Origin: Sphingomonas bacterium
GTDB lineage: Bacteria > Pseudomonadota > Alphaproteobacteria > Sphingomonadales > Sphingomonadaceae
Assembly: GCF_028292965.1 (NCBI RefSeq)
Contig: NZ_JAQGLG010000159.1
Location: 1 to 34,647 of the forward strand
Reading direction: 5' to 3'
Length of the DNA stretch: 34,647 bases
Part shown: positions 7,330 to 16,093 of the stretch, in pieces
How positions within the stretch are numbered: position 1 is the stretch's first letter
Layout: every line of letters starts with the position of its first letter
Translations under genes and position numbers: made by a program
The notes under the pieces: model-generated
What the model saw: the letters and a program-made list of their open reading frames with translations, nothing else
Databases searched by the model: none
Told to the model about the DNA's origin: nothing

Positions 7330-8700
7330 TCAGGTGACGAAAGGATTTTTCGGCGCCCGCAATGTCAGCCGCACCGGTACCGCGCCGAAGCCGAGATCAC
7401 GCCCGATGCCGTTGATGAGATAGCGCTGATAACTCATCGGCAACTGATCGACGCGCGTGCCGAACAGCACGAAGCCTGGCGGGCGGGTCTTGGCCTGGGT
7501 CAGGTAACGCAGCTTGATGCGTTTGCCGCCCGGTGCGGGGGGCGGATTGGCCTCCACCGCACGTTCGAACCAGCGGTTGAGTTCGCCGGTGCCGATGCGC
7601 TTCGACCAGGCCTCGCGCGTTTCGAAGGCAACCTGCAGCAGCATGTCGAGCCCCTTGCCCGTCGCCGCCGACACGGTGAGCACAGGCACACCCTTGACCT
7701 GCGACAGCCCTTCCTCGAGCGCGGCACGCACACCGTTGAACAGGCGCGAGGCATCCTCCGCGACATCCCATTTGTTGATCGCGACGACCAGCGCGCGGCC
7801 CTCCTGCAGCACGGCGTCGGCAATGCGCAGATCCTGCGCTTCGAGCCCGCGCGTCGCATCGAGCAGCAGCACGACGACCTCGGCGTAGTCGATCGCATGG
7901 CGCGCATCGGCGACCGAGAGCTTCTCGAGCTTGTCCTGGACCAGCGCCTTCTTGCGCATGCCGGCGGTGTCGATCAGCCGTACCGCGCGCTCGCGCTTCT
8001 CCTTCGGGTCGGGCCACAGCCAGTCGACGGCGATCGAATCGCGCGTAATGCCGGCCTCGGGCCCGGTGATCAGGCGATCCTCACCGAGCATGCGGTTGAT
8101 CAGCGTCGACTTGCCGGCATTGGGGCGCCCGACAATGGCCAGTTTGAGCGGCGCGTCGGGATTGTCCTCGTCCTCTTCTTCCGCCTCTTCGCCCTCGGGG
8201 CGATCGATGTGCGGGAGCAAGGCTTCGAACAACTCGCCCATGCCCTCGCCATGCTCGGCCGAGAGCTGGACGGGGTCGCCGAAGCCGAGCGCGAGCGATT
8301 CGAGGATACCGGTTTCACCAGCTTTGCCCTCAGCCTTGTTGGCGACGAGGATGATCGGGATGGTCGCGCCGCGCAGCCAACGGGCGATCTCTTCGTCCAG
8401 CGGCACCAGGCCGGCTCGTGCATCGATCATGAACAGCGCGACATCGGCCATCGCCACCGCGGCCTCGGTCTGCGCGCGCGTGCGGCCGGGCAGCGTGGCG
8501 GCAGCGTCTTCTTCGTACCCGGCGGTATCGACGACGCGGAAATCGAGACCGACTAGGTTCGCATCGCCCTCACGGCGATCGCGCGTTACCCCCGGCCGAT
8601 CGTCGACAAGCGCGAGGCGCTTGCCGACCAAACGGTTGAACAGGGTGGATTTGCCGACATTGGGACGGCCGATGATCGCGACGACGGGAAGGGATGCCAT
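7330..8700 (-). CDS. der: Ribosome-associated GTPase Der (EngA)
   Basis: 456 aa with two tandem GTPase domains and a C-terminal KH-like domain, the Der architecture. First domain: G1 GRPNVGKS (res. 11-18), G3 DTAGYE, and G4 as NKAE rather than NKxD, a variant I associate with alphaproteobacterial Der. Second domain: GRPNAGKS, DTAGMRKK and NKWD. An acidic linker (EGEEAEEEDEDNPD) joins the two. The C-terminal part (RIKLRYLTQAKTRPPGFVLF) is the KH-like RNA-binding domain. Der is essential for maturation of the 50S subunit. It is the last gene of a three-gene operon after bamB, 27 bp apart, an order also known from E. coli (yfgM-bamB-der). Confidence 0.96.
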   Translation of the reverse strand: MASLPVVAIIGRPNVGKSTLFNRLVGKRLALVDDRPGVTRDRREGDANLVGLDFRVVDTAGYEEDAAATLPGRTRAQTEAAVAMADVALFMIDARAGLVPLDEEIARWLRGATIPIILVANKAEGKAGETGILESLALGFGDPVQLSAEHGEGMGELFEALLPHIDRPEGEEAEEEDEDNPDAPLKLAIVGRPNAGKSTLINRMLGEDRLITGPEAGITRDSIAVDWLWPDPKEKRERAVRLIDTAGMRKKALVQDKLEKLSVADARHAIDYAEVVVLLLDATRGLEAQDLRIADAVLQEGRALVVAINKWDVAEDASRLFNGVRAALEEGLSQVKGVPVLTVSAATGKGLDMLLQVAFETREAWSKRIGTGELNRWFERAVEANPPPAPGGKRIKLRYLTQAKTRPPGFVLFGTRVDQLPMSYQRYLINGIGRDLGFGAVPVRLTLRAPKNPFVT

Positions 8701-8727
8701 GTGGCACCCCTTATCCGACCCCTGCGC

Positions 8728-10050
8728 TCAGCGATAGGCGGTGATGCGACCCTTCTGGTCGAGCGTGTAAAGCGTCGAATTGGCGACGACCGGCCCAAGC
8801 GAGAAAGGCGTCTTGGTCTCGATCGTCTGCCCGACGCTGCCCGTGTCCGACGAAGCGAAGACGAGTTCGCCGAGCGAGTTGGTCAACACCAACCGGCCGC
8901 CGGCAACCACCGGGCCGTACCAGGTGATCGGGTCCTTGTGCTTCTTCTCGACGCGGTAGTGACGCAGCTGGCTGATCCAGCGCACCTTGCCGGTCGAACG
9001 GGCGAGGCAGACCAGACGCGCATCGTCGGTGACGATGAACACCCATTCGCCGACCACGGCCGGCGTCGACAGACCGGCGAAATTCTGTTCCCACAGCCGC
9101 TGGCCGGTGGTGATCTCCAGCGCGACCATGCGGCCGCCCTGCCCCAGCGCATAGACCACACCGCGATCGATCACCGGATCGGCGTCGATATCGGCGAGCG
9201 ACGACACCGAGGTGGTGACGCTGGAGCGCGACAGTGCGTCCTGCCACAAGGTGCGGCCGTTCTCGTAGCGATAGGCGTTGAGCTCACCCGACGAGAAGCC
9301 GGCCACGACCGTGCCCTGGCTGCTCGCCGGCGCCGCGACGCCGAACACGCCCTGGCTTTCGATCGAGCCGGACTGGGTCCAGCTCTGCTTGCCGTCGGCC
9401 TGGCCAAGGGCATAGAGCTGGTTGTCCTGGCTCAGCACGAAGACGTTGTTGTCGGCAATGGTCGGTGCGCCCCGCAGCGGCGCACCAGGCTTGGCGCGCC
9501 ACACCTCAGCGCCGGTCGTCGCGTTGAGCGCCACGACGTCACCGAGACCATCGGTGGCATAGACCGAGCCCGCATCAAAGCTGACGCCGCCGCCGAAACG
9601 CGCGGAATTGCTGTGCTTGTCGCCCTTGGCGATCGCGGTCGTCCAGAGCTTGCCGCCATCGGCGGTGAAGGCATGAACCACGCCATCGACATCGATCGCG
9701 AACACCTTGCCGTCGGCGATGACAGGTGTCGCGGCGAGTCGCTGACGGTTCGATCCGCCATTGATCTGCGCGGTCCAGGCGCGCGACACGCTGGCACCGA
9801 GCGCGAAGTTGGCGCCCGCCTTGGAAGCGCTGCCGCCGGGCTGCGCCCAGCTGTCATTGACCTCGGCGGGGGGCAGCACGACCTGCACCTCGGCGATGGT
9901 GCGATCGGCGATGACGTCGCTTTCGGCAGCGAGGATCGGGATCCGCTCGCCGAGCACCGGTGTCTTGCGGTGATGACCCTTGAAGACCGCGCAACCGCTC
10001 AGCGCGAGCGCCGCCACGCCGACCAGCAGCATCCTGTTCCTGAACATCAT
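8728..10050 (-). CDS. bamB: Outer-membrane assembly lipoprotein BamB
   Basis: 440 aa. Starts at the ATG at 10050, which overlaps the TGA of the upstream gene (ATGA) and follows AGAAAGCACA. Residues 1-20 are a lipoprotein signal peptide ending in the lipobox L-A-L-S-G-Cys20. The mature part is made of repeating WD-like PQQ blades (GKVFAIDVDG, GDVVALNATTGAEVW, NQLYALGQADGKQSW, GRMVALEITTGQRLWEQ), the eight-bladed propeller of BamB, a BAM-complex accessory protein in the periplasm. A longer frame extends upstream into the neighbouring gene but lacks a sensible signal, so it is not used. Gene order with der and the YfgM-like gene is conserved in proteobacteria. Confidence 0.93.
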   Translation of the reverse strand: MMFRNRMLLVGVAALALSGCAVFKGHHRKTPVLGERIPILAAESDVIADRTIAEVQVVLPPAEVNDSWAQPGGSASKAGANFALGASVSRAWTAQINGGSNRQRLAATPVIADGKVFAIDVDGVVHAFTADGGKLWTTAIAKGDKHSNSARFGGGVSFDAGSVYATDGLGDVVALNATTGAEVWRAKPGAPLRGAPTIADNNVFVLSQDNQLYALGQADGKQSWTQSGSIESQGVFGVAAPASSQGTVVAGFSSGELNAYRYENGRTLWQDALSRSSVTTSVSSLADIDADPVIDRGVVYALGQGGRMVALEITTGQRLWEQNFAGLSTPAVVGEWVFIVTDDARLVCLARSTGKVRWISQLRHYRVEKKHKDPITWYGPVVAGGRLVLTNSLGELVFASSDTGSVGQTIETKTPFSLGPVVANSTLYTLDQKGRITAYR

Positions 10051-10739
10051 TGTGCTTTCTTTTCCTGGTTGGCCGACGCGCCGAGCGTCGAGGCCATTTG
10101 CACCGCGCGGTCGCGGATCGATTGGGGAACGCCGTCGTCGACCGCCATCTGGTTGAACAGGGTACGGGCAAGTTCCGGGCGGTTCATCTGGAGATAGGCG
10201 ATGGCGACCAGTTCGCCGGCGCTGCCGAACCACGGATTGCCCTTCTGCGCCAGCGGGCGCAGCCGGTCGACCACGACCTGCGGCTTGAGCGTGTCATATT
10301 CGGCGCTGGTCTGACGGATCAATGCGAGGTCGCGAAACGGCTGGGCAATCGCGGTGTCCCCGGCAACCTCGGCGAACTTGGCCGCCGCGCCCTTCAGGTC
10401 GTTCTTCTTGAGCAAGCTATCGGCCTGCGAGAATTTCGCCGTGGCGCGATAACCCGGCGAGCTCGACGTGCCGAGTTCGGCCAGCGCAGGGGCCGCCTGC
10501 GCGTCCTTGTTGGCGGCGAGCTGGTCGTAGCTGGCGAGCAGCTTCTCGCCCTCATTGCCTGCGCGTTGCTGCTGGTAATGCTGCCAATAGAGCCAGCCGC
10601 CAAAGACGGCGAGCCCGGCGATGACGGCGACGACGATCCAGCGACCGAAGCGGCGCCAGACATTGACCAGTTCGTCGCGGCGCAGTTCTTCATCGACCTC
10701 ACGCACAAAGGCGTCGTTGGTATTCGGCGGGACAGCCAA
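10047..10739 (-). CDS. YfgM-like membrane-anchored tetratricopeptide protein
   Basis: 230 aa. A short cytoplasmic segment (DAFVREVDEELRRDELVNVWRRFGRW) precedes one transmembrane helix at about residues 34-52 (IVVAVIAGLAVFGGWLYW). A periplasmic part with TPR-like helices follows (KFSQADSLLKKNDLKGAAAKF, LVAIAYLQMNRPELARTLF). E. coli YfgM has this topology and is linked to the SecYEG/PpiD chaperone network. It is the first gene of the operon with bamB (4-bp overlap) and der, which strengthens the call because yfgM-bamB-der is a conserved order. The 71-bp gap to panB should contain the promoter or a readthrough junction; I see no clear terminator between them. Confidence 0.85.
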   Translation of the reverse strand: MAVPPNTNDAFVREVDEELRRDELVNVWRRFGRWIVVAVIAGLAVFGGWLYWQHYQQQRAGNEGEKLLASYDQLAANKDAQAAPALAELGTSSSPGYRATAKFSQADSLLKKNDLKGAAAKFAEVAGDTAIAQPFRDLALIRQTSAEYDTLKPQVVVDRLRPLAQKGNPWFGSAGELVAIAYLQMNRPELARTLFNQMAVDDGVPQSIRDRAVQMASTLGASANQEKKAQ

Positions 10740-10810
10740 GCGTAACTCCGTGTGGGCGAGGGGCAGGAAAGGCGCGGACCTTAGCCGCGAGGTAGATCAA
10801 ACGGAAGCGG

Positions 10811-11671
10811 TCAATCCTTCGGGGCGTAAATCTGCTCGGCGCTCGGGAAAGTGCGCGCCCGTACCTCGCCGGCATAGGTCTCCGCTGCGGCGGAAATGCG
10901 GCCGGCAAGATCGTCGAAACGCTTCACGAAGCGCGGCACGCGATCGAACAGGCCGAGCATGTCCTCGGCGACCAGTACCTGGCCATCGCACTGTGCCGAG
11001 GCTCCGATGCCGATCGTCGGGCAAGCAATCGTTCTGGTGATGTCGATCGCAATCGGTTCGACCACGCCTTCGATGACGATGGAGAAAGCACCGGCTTCGG
11101 CGATTGCGGTGGCATCGGCGACGATCTTCGCCGCTTCCGCCGCGCTGCGCCCGCGCGCGCCGTATCCACCCAGCGTGTTGACCGCCTGTGGCGTCAGGCC
11201 GACATGGCCCATCACCGGGATACCCCGTTCCGACAGGAAAGCGACGGTCGGCGCCATCGCGGTACCGCCCTCCATCTTCACCGCCGCCGCGCCGGTCTGC
11301 TTGAGCAGCCACGCCGCGCTTTCAAAGGCCTTTTCAGGGCTCGCCTCATAGCTGCCGAACGGCATGTCGACGACGACCACGGCGTGATAGCTGCCGCGCA
11401 CCACCGCCGCGCCATGCGCCGCCATCATGTCGAGCGTGACGGGTACGGTCGATGGCAGGCCATAGACCACCTGCCCCAGGCTGTCGCCGACCAGCAACAT
11501 ATCGCAATGCGGGTCGAGAAGCTGGGCGGTGCGCACCGTATAGGCGGTCAGCATGACCAGCGGATCGCCACCCTTGCGTTTGCGAATCGCCGGGATCGTC
11601 AAGCGTTTCATTGGCGCCGGCGTAGGGTTCGCGCGGCTCGTTGCGGTATCGAGCGTGTAGGTCGTGGACAT
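10811..11671 (-). CDS. panB: 3-methyl-2-oxobutanoate hydroxymethyltransferase (ketopantoate hydroxymethyltransferase)
   Basis: 286 aa TIM-barrel enzyme that makes ketopantoate from alpha-ketoisovalerate and methylene-THF, the first committed step of pantothenate synthesis. Family motifs include [14 protein letters not shown], the metal/substrate loop [53 protein letters not shown], the catalytic Glu region IVIEGV, and [16 protein letters not shown]. The ATG at 11671 gives an N-terminal tail of about 20 residues before the conserved [14 protein letters not shown]; the internal ATG at MKRLTI is a possible alternative start. No panC or panD is in the window. Confidence 0.95.
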   Translation of the reverse strand: MSTTYTLDTATSRANPTPAPMKRLTIPAIRKRKGGDPLVMLTAYTVRTAQLLDPHCDMLLVGDSLGQVVYGLPSTVPVTLDMMAAHGAAVVRGSYHAVVVVDMPFGSYEASPEKAFESAAWLLKQTGAAAVKMEGGTAMAPTVAFLSERGIPVMGHVGLTPQAVNTLGGYGARGRSAAEAAKIVADATAIAEAGAFSIVIEGVVEPIAIDITRTIACPTIGIGASAQCDGQVLVAEDMLGLFDRVPRFVKRFDDLAGRISAAAETYAGEVRARTFPSAEQIYAPKD

Positions 11672-11863
11672 GGTCGTGCTTTAGCCGCCTCTATCACCTC
11701 GCGCTAGCGGCTCGACGAGGTGCTTCAGTGGGAGGGTGACGAGACTTCCTCCACCTGTTCCGCCTGCAAGGTTTTTTCTCAGCGGCGCGTTGGACTGGAA
11801 TCACGCTTATTTCGGCTTGCTGCAAATGCTTGCCTGCAAACTCGATGGTTTCCGATATCCAAC

Positions 11864-11930
11864 TTAACAGGTGCGGAGCAGGTCGCTGTTACCTGTTAGA
11901 GGTCCTGCTAACAGGTGCGGAGCAGGTCGC
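11864..11930. repeat. Paired 22-bp direct repeats with an inverted half-copy; gap 11672-12073
   Basis: TAACAGGTGCGGAGCAGGTCGC-type units begin at 11865 and 11909 (22 bp each, identical, period 44). Between them lies ACCTGTTA (11891-11898), the reverse complement of the first eight bases of each unit, so either unit can fold with it. The rest of the 400-bp gap has no gene I would defend. A 56-codon minus-strand frame (12034 to 11864) ends inside the repeat and is probably a by-product. Confidence 0.65.
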
Positions 11931-12073
11931 GTACCTGCCAGCAGATGCTCCGGCGTCCCCATAGCGGCGCGCACGGCGTATTTTGGCTGACGATGAGAAA
12001 CAGCGGCGCAGAGCGCGAGCACACACTGTCTCATGATATTGCCAGCGGTTGAATCGGCGCGCCGGCGACACCG

Positions 12074-12355
12074 CTACTCGACCGTCACGCCCTTCCAGAA
12101 GGCGTAGCGCCCCTTGATCTCCGCGGCCGCGGCCTTGGGATCGGGATAGTACCACACGGCATCGGGGTTGAGCTTGCCATCGACGACCAGCGACTTGTAG
12201 CTCGCCACGCCCTTCCACGGGCAATTCGTGTGCGTAGCGCTCGCCTCGAACAGCGCCTCGTTCACGCTGTCGGCGGGGAAATAGTGATTGCCCTCGACGA
12301 CCACCGTGTCATCCGATTGCGCGATGACGGTGCCGTTCCAGCGTGCGGTCGGCAT
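12074..12355 (-). CDS. DUF427 domain protein
   Basis: 93 aa, the normal length of the single-domain DUF427 family. Signature features are WNGTVIAQSDDTVVVEGNHYFP near the start, S-x-x-H-T-x-C-P-W-K-G (THTNCPWKGVASY) in the middle, and AVWYYPDPKAAAAEIKGRYAFW near the end. The family is a small beta-rich fold of unknown biochemical role that is common next to redox or thioredoxin-like genes. It is the last of three minus-strand genes (GNAT, ArsC-like, DUF427), 12 bp after the ArsC-like stop, so it is probably co-transcribed. The start ATG follows GCTAAAGGAGCAACATC, a good ribosome-binding site. Confidence 0.9.
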   Translation of the reverse strand: MPTARWNGTVIAQSDDTVVVEGNHYFPADSVNEALFEASATHTNCPWKGVASYKSLVVDGKLNPDAVWYYPDPKAAAAEIKGRYAFWKGVTVE

Positions 12356-12367
12356 GATGTTGCTCCT

Positions 12368-12721
12368 TTAGCGGTCCAGCCTGGCAGCGAGATAGGTATC
12401 CGGCTTGAAGCCGACCAGTAGCGGCCCAGCGGATACCAGCACCGGGCGTTTGATCATCGACGGCTGCGCCACCATCAGAGCGATCGCCTTGGACTCGTCG
12501 AGATCGGTCTTGTCGGCCTCGGACAGCGCGCGGAAGGTGGTGCCGGCGCGGTTGAGCAACACTTCCCAGCCGACCTGCTCAGCCCAGCCGCGCAGTGTGG
12601 CGGCATCGATGCCGGATGCCTTGTAGTCGTGAAAATCATATTCCACGCCCTGTGCCGCGAGCCAGGCACGCGCCTTCTTGATCGTGTCGCAATTCTTGAT
12701 GCCGTACATCGTCACCGTCAT
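12368..12721 (-). CDS. ArsC/Spx-family thioredoxin-fold protein (YffB-like)
   Basis: 117 aa. The N-terminal motif YGIKNCDTIKKARAWL carries the single family Cys (position 10). HDYKASGI, WEVLLNRAGTTFRAL and MIKRPVLVSAGPLLVGF follow, the standard ArsC-like pattern with the cis-Pro segment K-R-P-V. The G-I-K-N-C-D-T variant marks the YffB subgroup rather than true arsenate reductases, which use G-x-x-C-x-T/S-x-R. Its role is probably a glutathione- or thiol-linked reductase; no arsenic-resistance genes are nearby. It lies 20 bp after the GNAT gene and 12 bp before DUF427 in one operon. Confidence 0.88.
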   Translation of the reverse strand: MTVTMYGIKNCDTIKKARAWLAAQGVEYDFHDYKASGIDAATLRGWAEQVGWEVLLNRAGTTFRALSEADKTDLDESKAIALMVAQPSMIKRPVLVSAGPLLVGFKPDTYLAARLDR

Positions 12722-12741
12722 CGTCTATCCTTCGATAAGGG

Positions 12742-13173
12742 TCAGGCCCCAAGAAAGCGGCCGAGCGTGACCACCGGTTGCCGCTCCAGCCCGAGTGCTG
12801 CGTAGAAGGCAAGCGCATCTTCATTGCCCTCGCGCACCATCAACTGGATCTTGGGTACGCCGCGCGCGCGCAGCCATGCCTCGGCGGCGGCCATCATGTG
12901 CGCACCCAACCCGGCCCGCCGCCGGTCGGGCGCGACCGCGAGATAATAGACCCAGCCGCGATGCCCATCCTCGCCGACCATGATGCTGGCCGCGATCGCG
13001 TCGCCGCTGCGCGACACCAGGATCGCCGAATGCTCGCCCGCAATCGCCCGGGCATAGTCGGCGGCGGGGTCATTCCACGGGCGCGTCAGTCCGCACGCCT
13101 GCCACAGCGCGATCACCGCCGTCATGTCGGCCGACGTCGCGCTTTCCACGCCTAGGGACATTATGTCGTTCAT
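12742..13173 (-). CDS. GNAT family acetyltransferase (YpeA-like)
   Basis: About 143 aa from the ATG at 13173. ATGs at 13161 and 13230 are also in frame and none has a good ribosome-binding site, so the start is uncertain. The family core is intact: ALWQACGLTRPWNDP at the start, GHRGWVYYLAVAPDRRRAGLGAHM with the acetyl-CoA loop R-R-x-G-L-G-A, then GVPKIQLMVREGNEDALAFY. The early RPWNDP motif and overall length match YpeA-like proteins, whose substrate is unknown. It heads the three-gene operon and is divergent from the TonB-dependent receptor, with roughly 60-120 bp of shared upstream DNA depending on the start. Confidence 0.85.
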   Translation of the reverse strand: MNDIMSLGVESATSADMTAVIALWQACGLTRPWNDPAADYARAIAGEHSAILVSRSGDAIAASIMVGEDGHRGWVYYLAVAPDRRRAGLGAHMMAAAEAWLRARGVPKIQLMVREGNEDALAFYAALGLERQPVVTLGRFLGA

Positions 13174-13294
13174 CGCATGAGGATGCCGTTCGTCGCGCCG
13201 TTCGTCCATCCGGTCGGTGAATTCAGCCATGATTAAGCCGCGCAGCGACTGATATGCTGTCATAAGACGACATGACGCTATCGGGAGGGGATGC

Positions 13295-15232
13295 ATGGCG
13301 CGAATGAAATGGGCGCGACCGCGTTGGGGAGTCGTCGCGCTGTTGCTGGCAGGCACCGCCCTGCCCGCCGTTGCGCAGGACCGCACCGACGACAATGCCG
13401 TTACCCAGGCGGAAGATGCGTTCGGCTTCAGCGTCGGACGCGAATCGCTCGGCATCTATACCGCCGGCAGCACCCGCGGTTTCTCGCCGACGGCGGCGGG
13501 CAATGTGCGGATCGACGGGCTCTATTTCGATTCGGTGTTCAACCTGAGCAGCATCGTCAACGATTCGAGCAGCATCAAGGTCGGCCTGTCGGCGCAAGGC
13601 TATCCCTTTGCCGCGCCGAGCGGGATCGTCGACCTGTCGTTGCGCCGCCCGGCAAGCCGCGCGGGCGCATCGATCGTGATCAACGGCGACAGCTACGGCG
13701 CCTTCGGTATCGAAGTCGACGGCTCGCTGCCGCTGAGCCGCACCCTGTCGCTAGGCTATGGCGTGACCGGCAACCGCACCGCCTTTCCCGACGGTACAGA
13801 CAACTGGAACCATGGCCAGGGCCTGATCCTGCGCTGGCGGCCAGCACCCGGTGTGGAGGTCGTGCCGTTCTGGACACTCAACAACGATTATAATGACGAG
13901 GCTGGCCCCTTCTACATCCCGGGCGGCAAATTCCTTCCGCCCCAGCCGCCGCGGCATCAGTATGACGGGCCGGGCTGGGCCGATTTCCGCTACACCGCGA
14001 CCAACCACGGCGTGCTCGCCTCGGTCGCGGCATCGCCGACCTGGCTGTTCCGCGCCGGTGCGTTCCGCTCGGTGTTCGATTCCCAGGCCGGCTATTCCAA
14101 TCTGCTGGTCAATCTCCAACCCGACGGCACCGCCGACCGCCAGATCATCGCCGACCCCAGGACGACCAACGTCTCGCTGAGCGGCGAATTCCGCGTGACG
14201 CACAGCATCGTCGACGGGCCGCGCCTGCACGTCTTCCACCTCAGTGTGCGCGAACGCGATGCGCGACGCGAATTCGGCGGATCGGACCAGGTCGATCTCG
14301 GTCTGACACGGATCGGCACGCCCGAGGATTCCCCCAAGCCGAATTTCGTTTTCGGCGCCCTGTCGCAGGACCATGTCCGGCAGGAGACGATCGGGCTGGC
14401 CTATGATGGCCGGTGGAAGAATGTCGGCGAGATCAGCTTCGGCGCGTCGCGTGCAGATTACCGCAAGACGACAAGCCTGCCCGGCGTCACACCGATCGTG
14501 TCGCGCGCGCAGCCCTGGCTCTATAACGGTACTGCCGCGATCTACGCCTCGCCCAATTTGAGCCTCTATGCCGGCTATGCGCGCGGGCTGGAGGAGAGCG
14601 GCGTCGCGCCGCCCAACGCCGCCAACCGCAACCAGCCATTGCCGGCGATCATCACCGAACAGAAGGATGCCGGTTTTCGCTGGGTCGTCACCGGAAACAT
14701 CAAGCTGGTCGCCGGCGTGTTCGATCTACGCCGCCCCTATTTCGGGCTCGATGCGGCCAACAGCTTCACCCAGGTCGGCACCACGCACAGCCGCGGCGCG
14801 GAATTCTCGCTGTCGGGGTCGGTGACCAAGCGGCTCAACGTCGTCGCCGGCGGCGTTTTCCTGAAACCGCGGGTCGAGCGCGATGCCGGCGTGCCCGGGG
14901 TGATCGGCTCACGCCCGGTGGGGTTGCCCGCGCACCTGCTCAACCTCAACGTCAACTGGCAGACGCCGATGCTCAAGGGCCTGTCGCTCGACGCCGTGAT
15001 GTTCCATCGCGGCACCGTGGCGGCGACGACCGACAATCTCGTGACGCTGCCGCCGCGCTTCCCGATCAATCTCGGCGGGCGCTACCGGTTCAAGCTGGCG
15101 ACGCATGACGCGACCTTCCGCGTGCTGCTCGGCAATATCTTCGACGATCGCGGCTTCGGCACCGCCGGGCCGGGCATCTATGCCGCCAATTCGGGTCGTT
15201 ATCTGTCGAGTTATCTCGCGGTTGACATCTGA
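13295..15232 (+). CDS. TonB-dependent receptor with a shortened plug
   Basis: 645 aa outer-membrane receptor. A signal peptide covers residues 1-28 (WGVVALLLAGTALPAVAQ). The plug contains the usual STRGFSPTAAGNVRIDGLYFD element (R-G-x-x-x-x-x-x-x-x-x-x-I-D-G). It appears after only about 30 mature residues, so the early plug strands seen in standard siderophore receptors are reduced or absent. A long beta-barrel with TonB-receptor strand patterns follows (SLYAGYARGLEESGVAPPNA, EQKDAGFRWVV, GAEFSLSGSVTKRLNVVAGG). The barrel ends in YLAVDI rather than a terminal Phe/Trp. The ligand is unknown. A strong ribosome-binding site, GGGAGGGG, lies five bases before the ATG. It is divergent from the GNAT operon and unlinked to the Slam pair. 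Confidence 0.85.
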   Translation: MARMKWARPRWGVVALLLAGTALPAVAQDRTDDNAVTQAEDAFGFSVGRESLGIYTAGSTRGFSPTAAGNVRIDGLYFDSVFNLSSIVNDSSSIKVGLSAQGYPFAAPSGIVDLSLRRPASRAGASIVINGDSYGAFGIEVDGSLPLSRTLSLGYGVTGNRTAFPDGTDNWNHGQGLILRWRPAPGVEVVPFWTLNNDYNDEAGPFYIPGGKFLPPQPPRHQYDGPGWADFRYTATNHGVLASVAASPTWLFRAGAFRSVFDSQAGYSNLLVNLQPDGTADRQIIADPRTTNVSLSGEFRVTHSIVDGPRLHVFHLSVRERDARREFGGSDQVDLGLTRIGTPEDSPKPNFVFGALSQDHVRQETIGLAYDGRWKNVGEISFGASRADYRKTTSLPGVTPIVSRAQPWLYNGTAAIYASPNLSLYAGYARGLEESGVAPPNAANRNQPLPAIITEQKDAGFRWVVTGNIKLVAGVFDLRRPYFGLDAANSFTQVGTTHSRGAEFSLSGSVTKRLNVVAGGVFLKPRVERDAGVPGVIGSRPVGLPAHLLNLNVNWQTPMLKGLSLDAVMFHRGTVAATTDNLVTLPPRFPINLGGRYRFKLATHDATFRVLLGNIFDDRGFGTAGPGIYAANSGRYLSSYLAVDI

Positions 15233-15308
15233 CGCGCGGCGCCTGTCGTTCGATTGAAAAACCTGCCGCTCGTGACGATCTCATGGACGCGAGGTTCAGG
15301 AGCGCGAT

Positions 15309-15872
15309 ATGAGCCGATCCGTGCATCATTACCGGATTTTCGAGACGGCGAGCGGACACGCCGCGATCGGCTGGCATGAAGCGGGGATCAGTGCCCTGCG
15401 CCTGCCCGCAAGCTCGCCCGAAGCGGCGGAACGCGCCCTTCTGCGCCGGCTTCCCGATGCAGTGCCGGCGGAGCCTCCCGCGGATGTGGCCGAGGCCATC
15501 GCTGCCGCCCAGCGTTATTTCGCCGGCGAGGAAACCGACTTTTCGAGCGTGCGGATCGACCTTGGGGAGCAGGAGCCGCTGTTCGCGCAAATCTATGCGG
15601 CGGTGCGACAGCTCGGCTGGGGTGAGACGACCACCTACGGCACCGTGGCGAAGGCATTGGGTGCCGGACCGGAAGTGGCGCGCGACGTCGGTCGCGCCAT
15701 GGCGATGAACCCGTTGCCACTGATCATTCCCTGCCATCGCGTTCTGGCCGCAGGCGGCAAGGTCGGCGGTTTCTCCGCGCCCGGCGGGTCGGACTCCAAG
15801 GCCAGGATGCTGGCGATCGAGGGGCTCGATCTGAGCCCGCCCGAGCCTGCGCAGCAGGGATTCGGTTTTTAG
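15309..15872 (+). CDS. ogt: Methylated-DNA--protein-cysteine methyltransferase (O6-alkylguanine repair)
   Basis: 187 aa. The C-terminal domain has the alkyl-acceptor motif I-P-C-H-R-V with Cys142, the DNA-binding helix-turn-helix region TTTYGTVAKALGAGPEVARDVGRAM with its Arg finger, the NPLPLIIPCHR context, and the GGFSAPGG loop. This is a suicide repair protein that moves the alkyl group from O6-alkylguanine to its own Cys. No N-terminal Ada zinc domain is present, so I call it Ogt-type. The ATG follows AGGAGCGCGAT. It lies 76 bp after the TonB-receptor gene on the same strand, possibly but not clearly in the same transcript. Confidence 0.93.
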   Translation: MSRSVHHYRIFETASGHAAIGWHEAGISALRLPASSPEAAERALLRRLPDAVPAEPPADVAEAIAAAQRYFAGEETDFSSVRIDLGEQEPLFAQIYAAVRQLGWGETTTYGTVAKALGAGPEVARDVGRAMAMNPLPLIIPCHRVLAAGGKVGGFSAPGGSDSKARMLAIEGLDLSPPEPAQQGFGF

Positions 15873-15935
15873 GAGTGCGCATCGGACGGCGGTCTTCGAG
15901 CCTGATAATTGGTAGCGCCAGAAAGGTGATGGGCA

Positions 15936-16093
15936 TTGTCACAGGCACCGCATGAGGACGAGCACGCAGCCTTCTTTGAGGCGTTATTCAGTGGCCCGCC
16001 CGAGCGGCCGATTCTACCAGCGGAGCCGGGCAGCCCAGCGTCAATCTCTCCAGCGACATCAGATGGCGAGAGTGTCGTATCTGGGAAGATTAC
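15936..16093 (+). pseudogene. Possible frame-shifted 5' part of the 16094 gene
   Basis: A frame opening with TTG at 15936 (after AAAGGTGATGGGCA) reads SQAPHEDEHAAFFEALFSGPPERPIL, protein-like in composition. From about 16028 protein-like sequence instead continues in the frame of the next gene (GQPSVNLSSDIRW, then ECRIWEDYMDASRLL). One indel would join the two into a protein of about 210 aa. This is read by eye from composition only. The TTG start and the fusion are guesses, and this stretch may simply be non-coding. Confidence 0.25.

Noticed and set aside
8701..10197. 498-codon plus-strand frame opposite bamB
   Set aside because: Antisense to a clear lipoprotein with a lipobox and PQQ blades; no recognisable content of its own.
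12368..12721. ArsC-like protein as arsenate reductase in an arsenic-resistance operon
   Set aside because: The G-I-K-N-C-D-T motif belongs to the YffB group and there are no arsR/arsB-type neighbours.
12742..13455. 237-codon version of the GNAT gene starting at 13455
   Set aside because: It would run into the start of the divergent TonB receptor gene and its extra N-terminus is not family-like.
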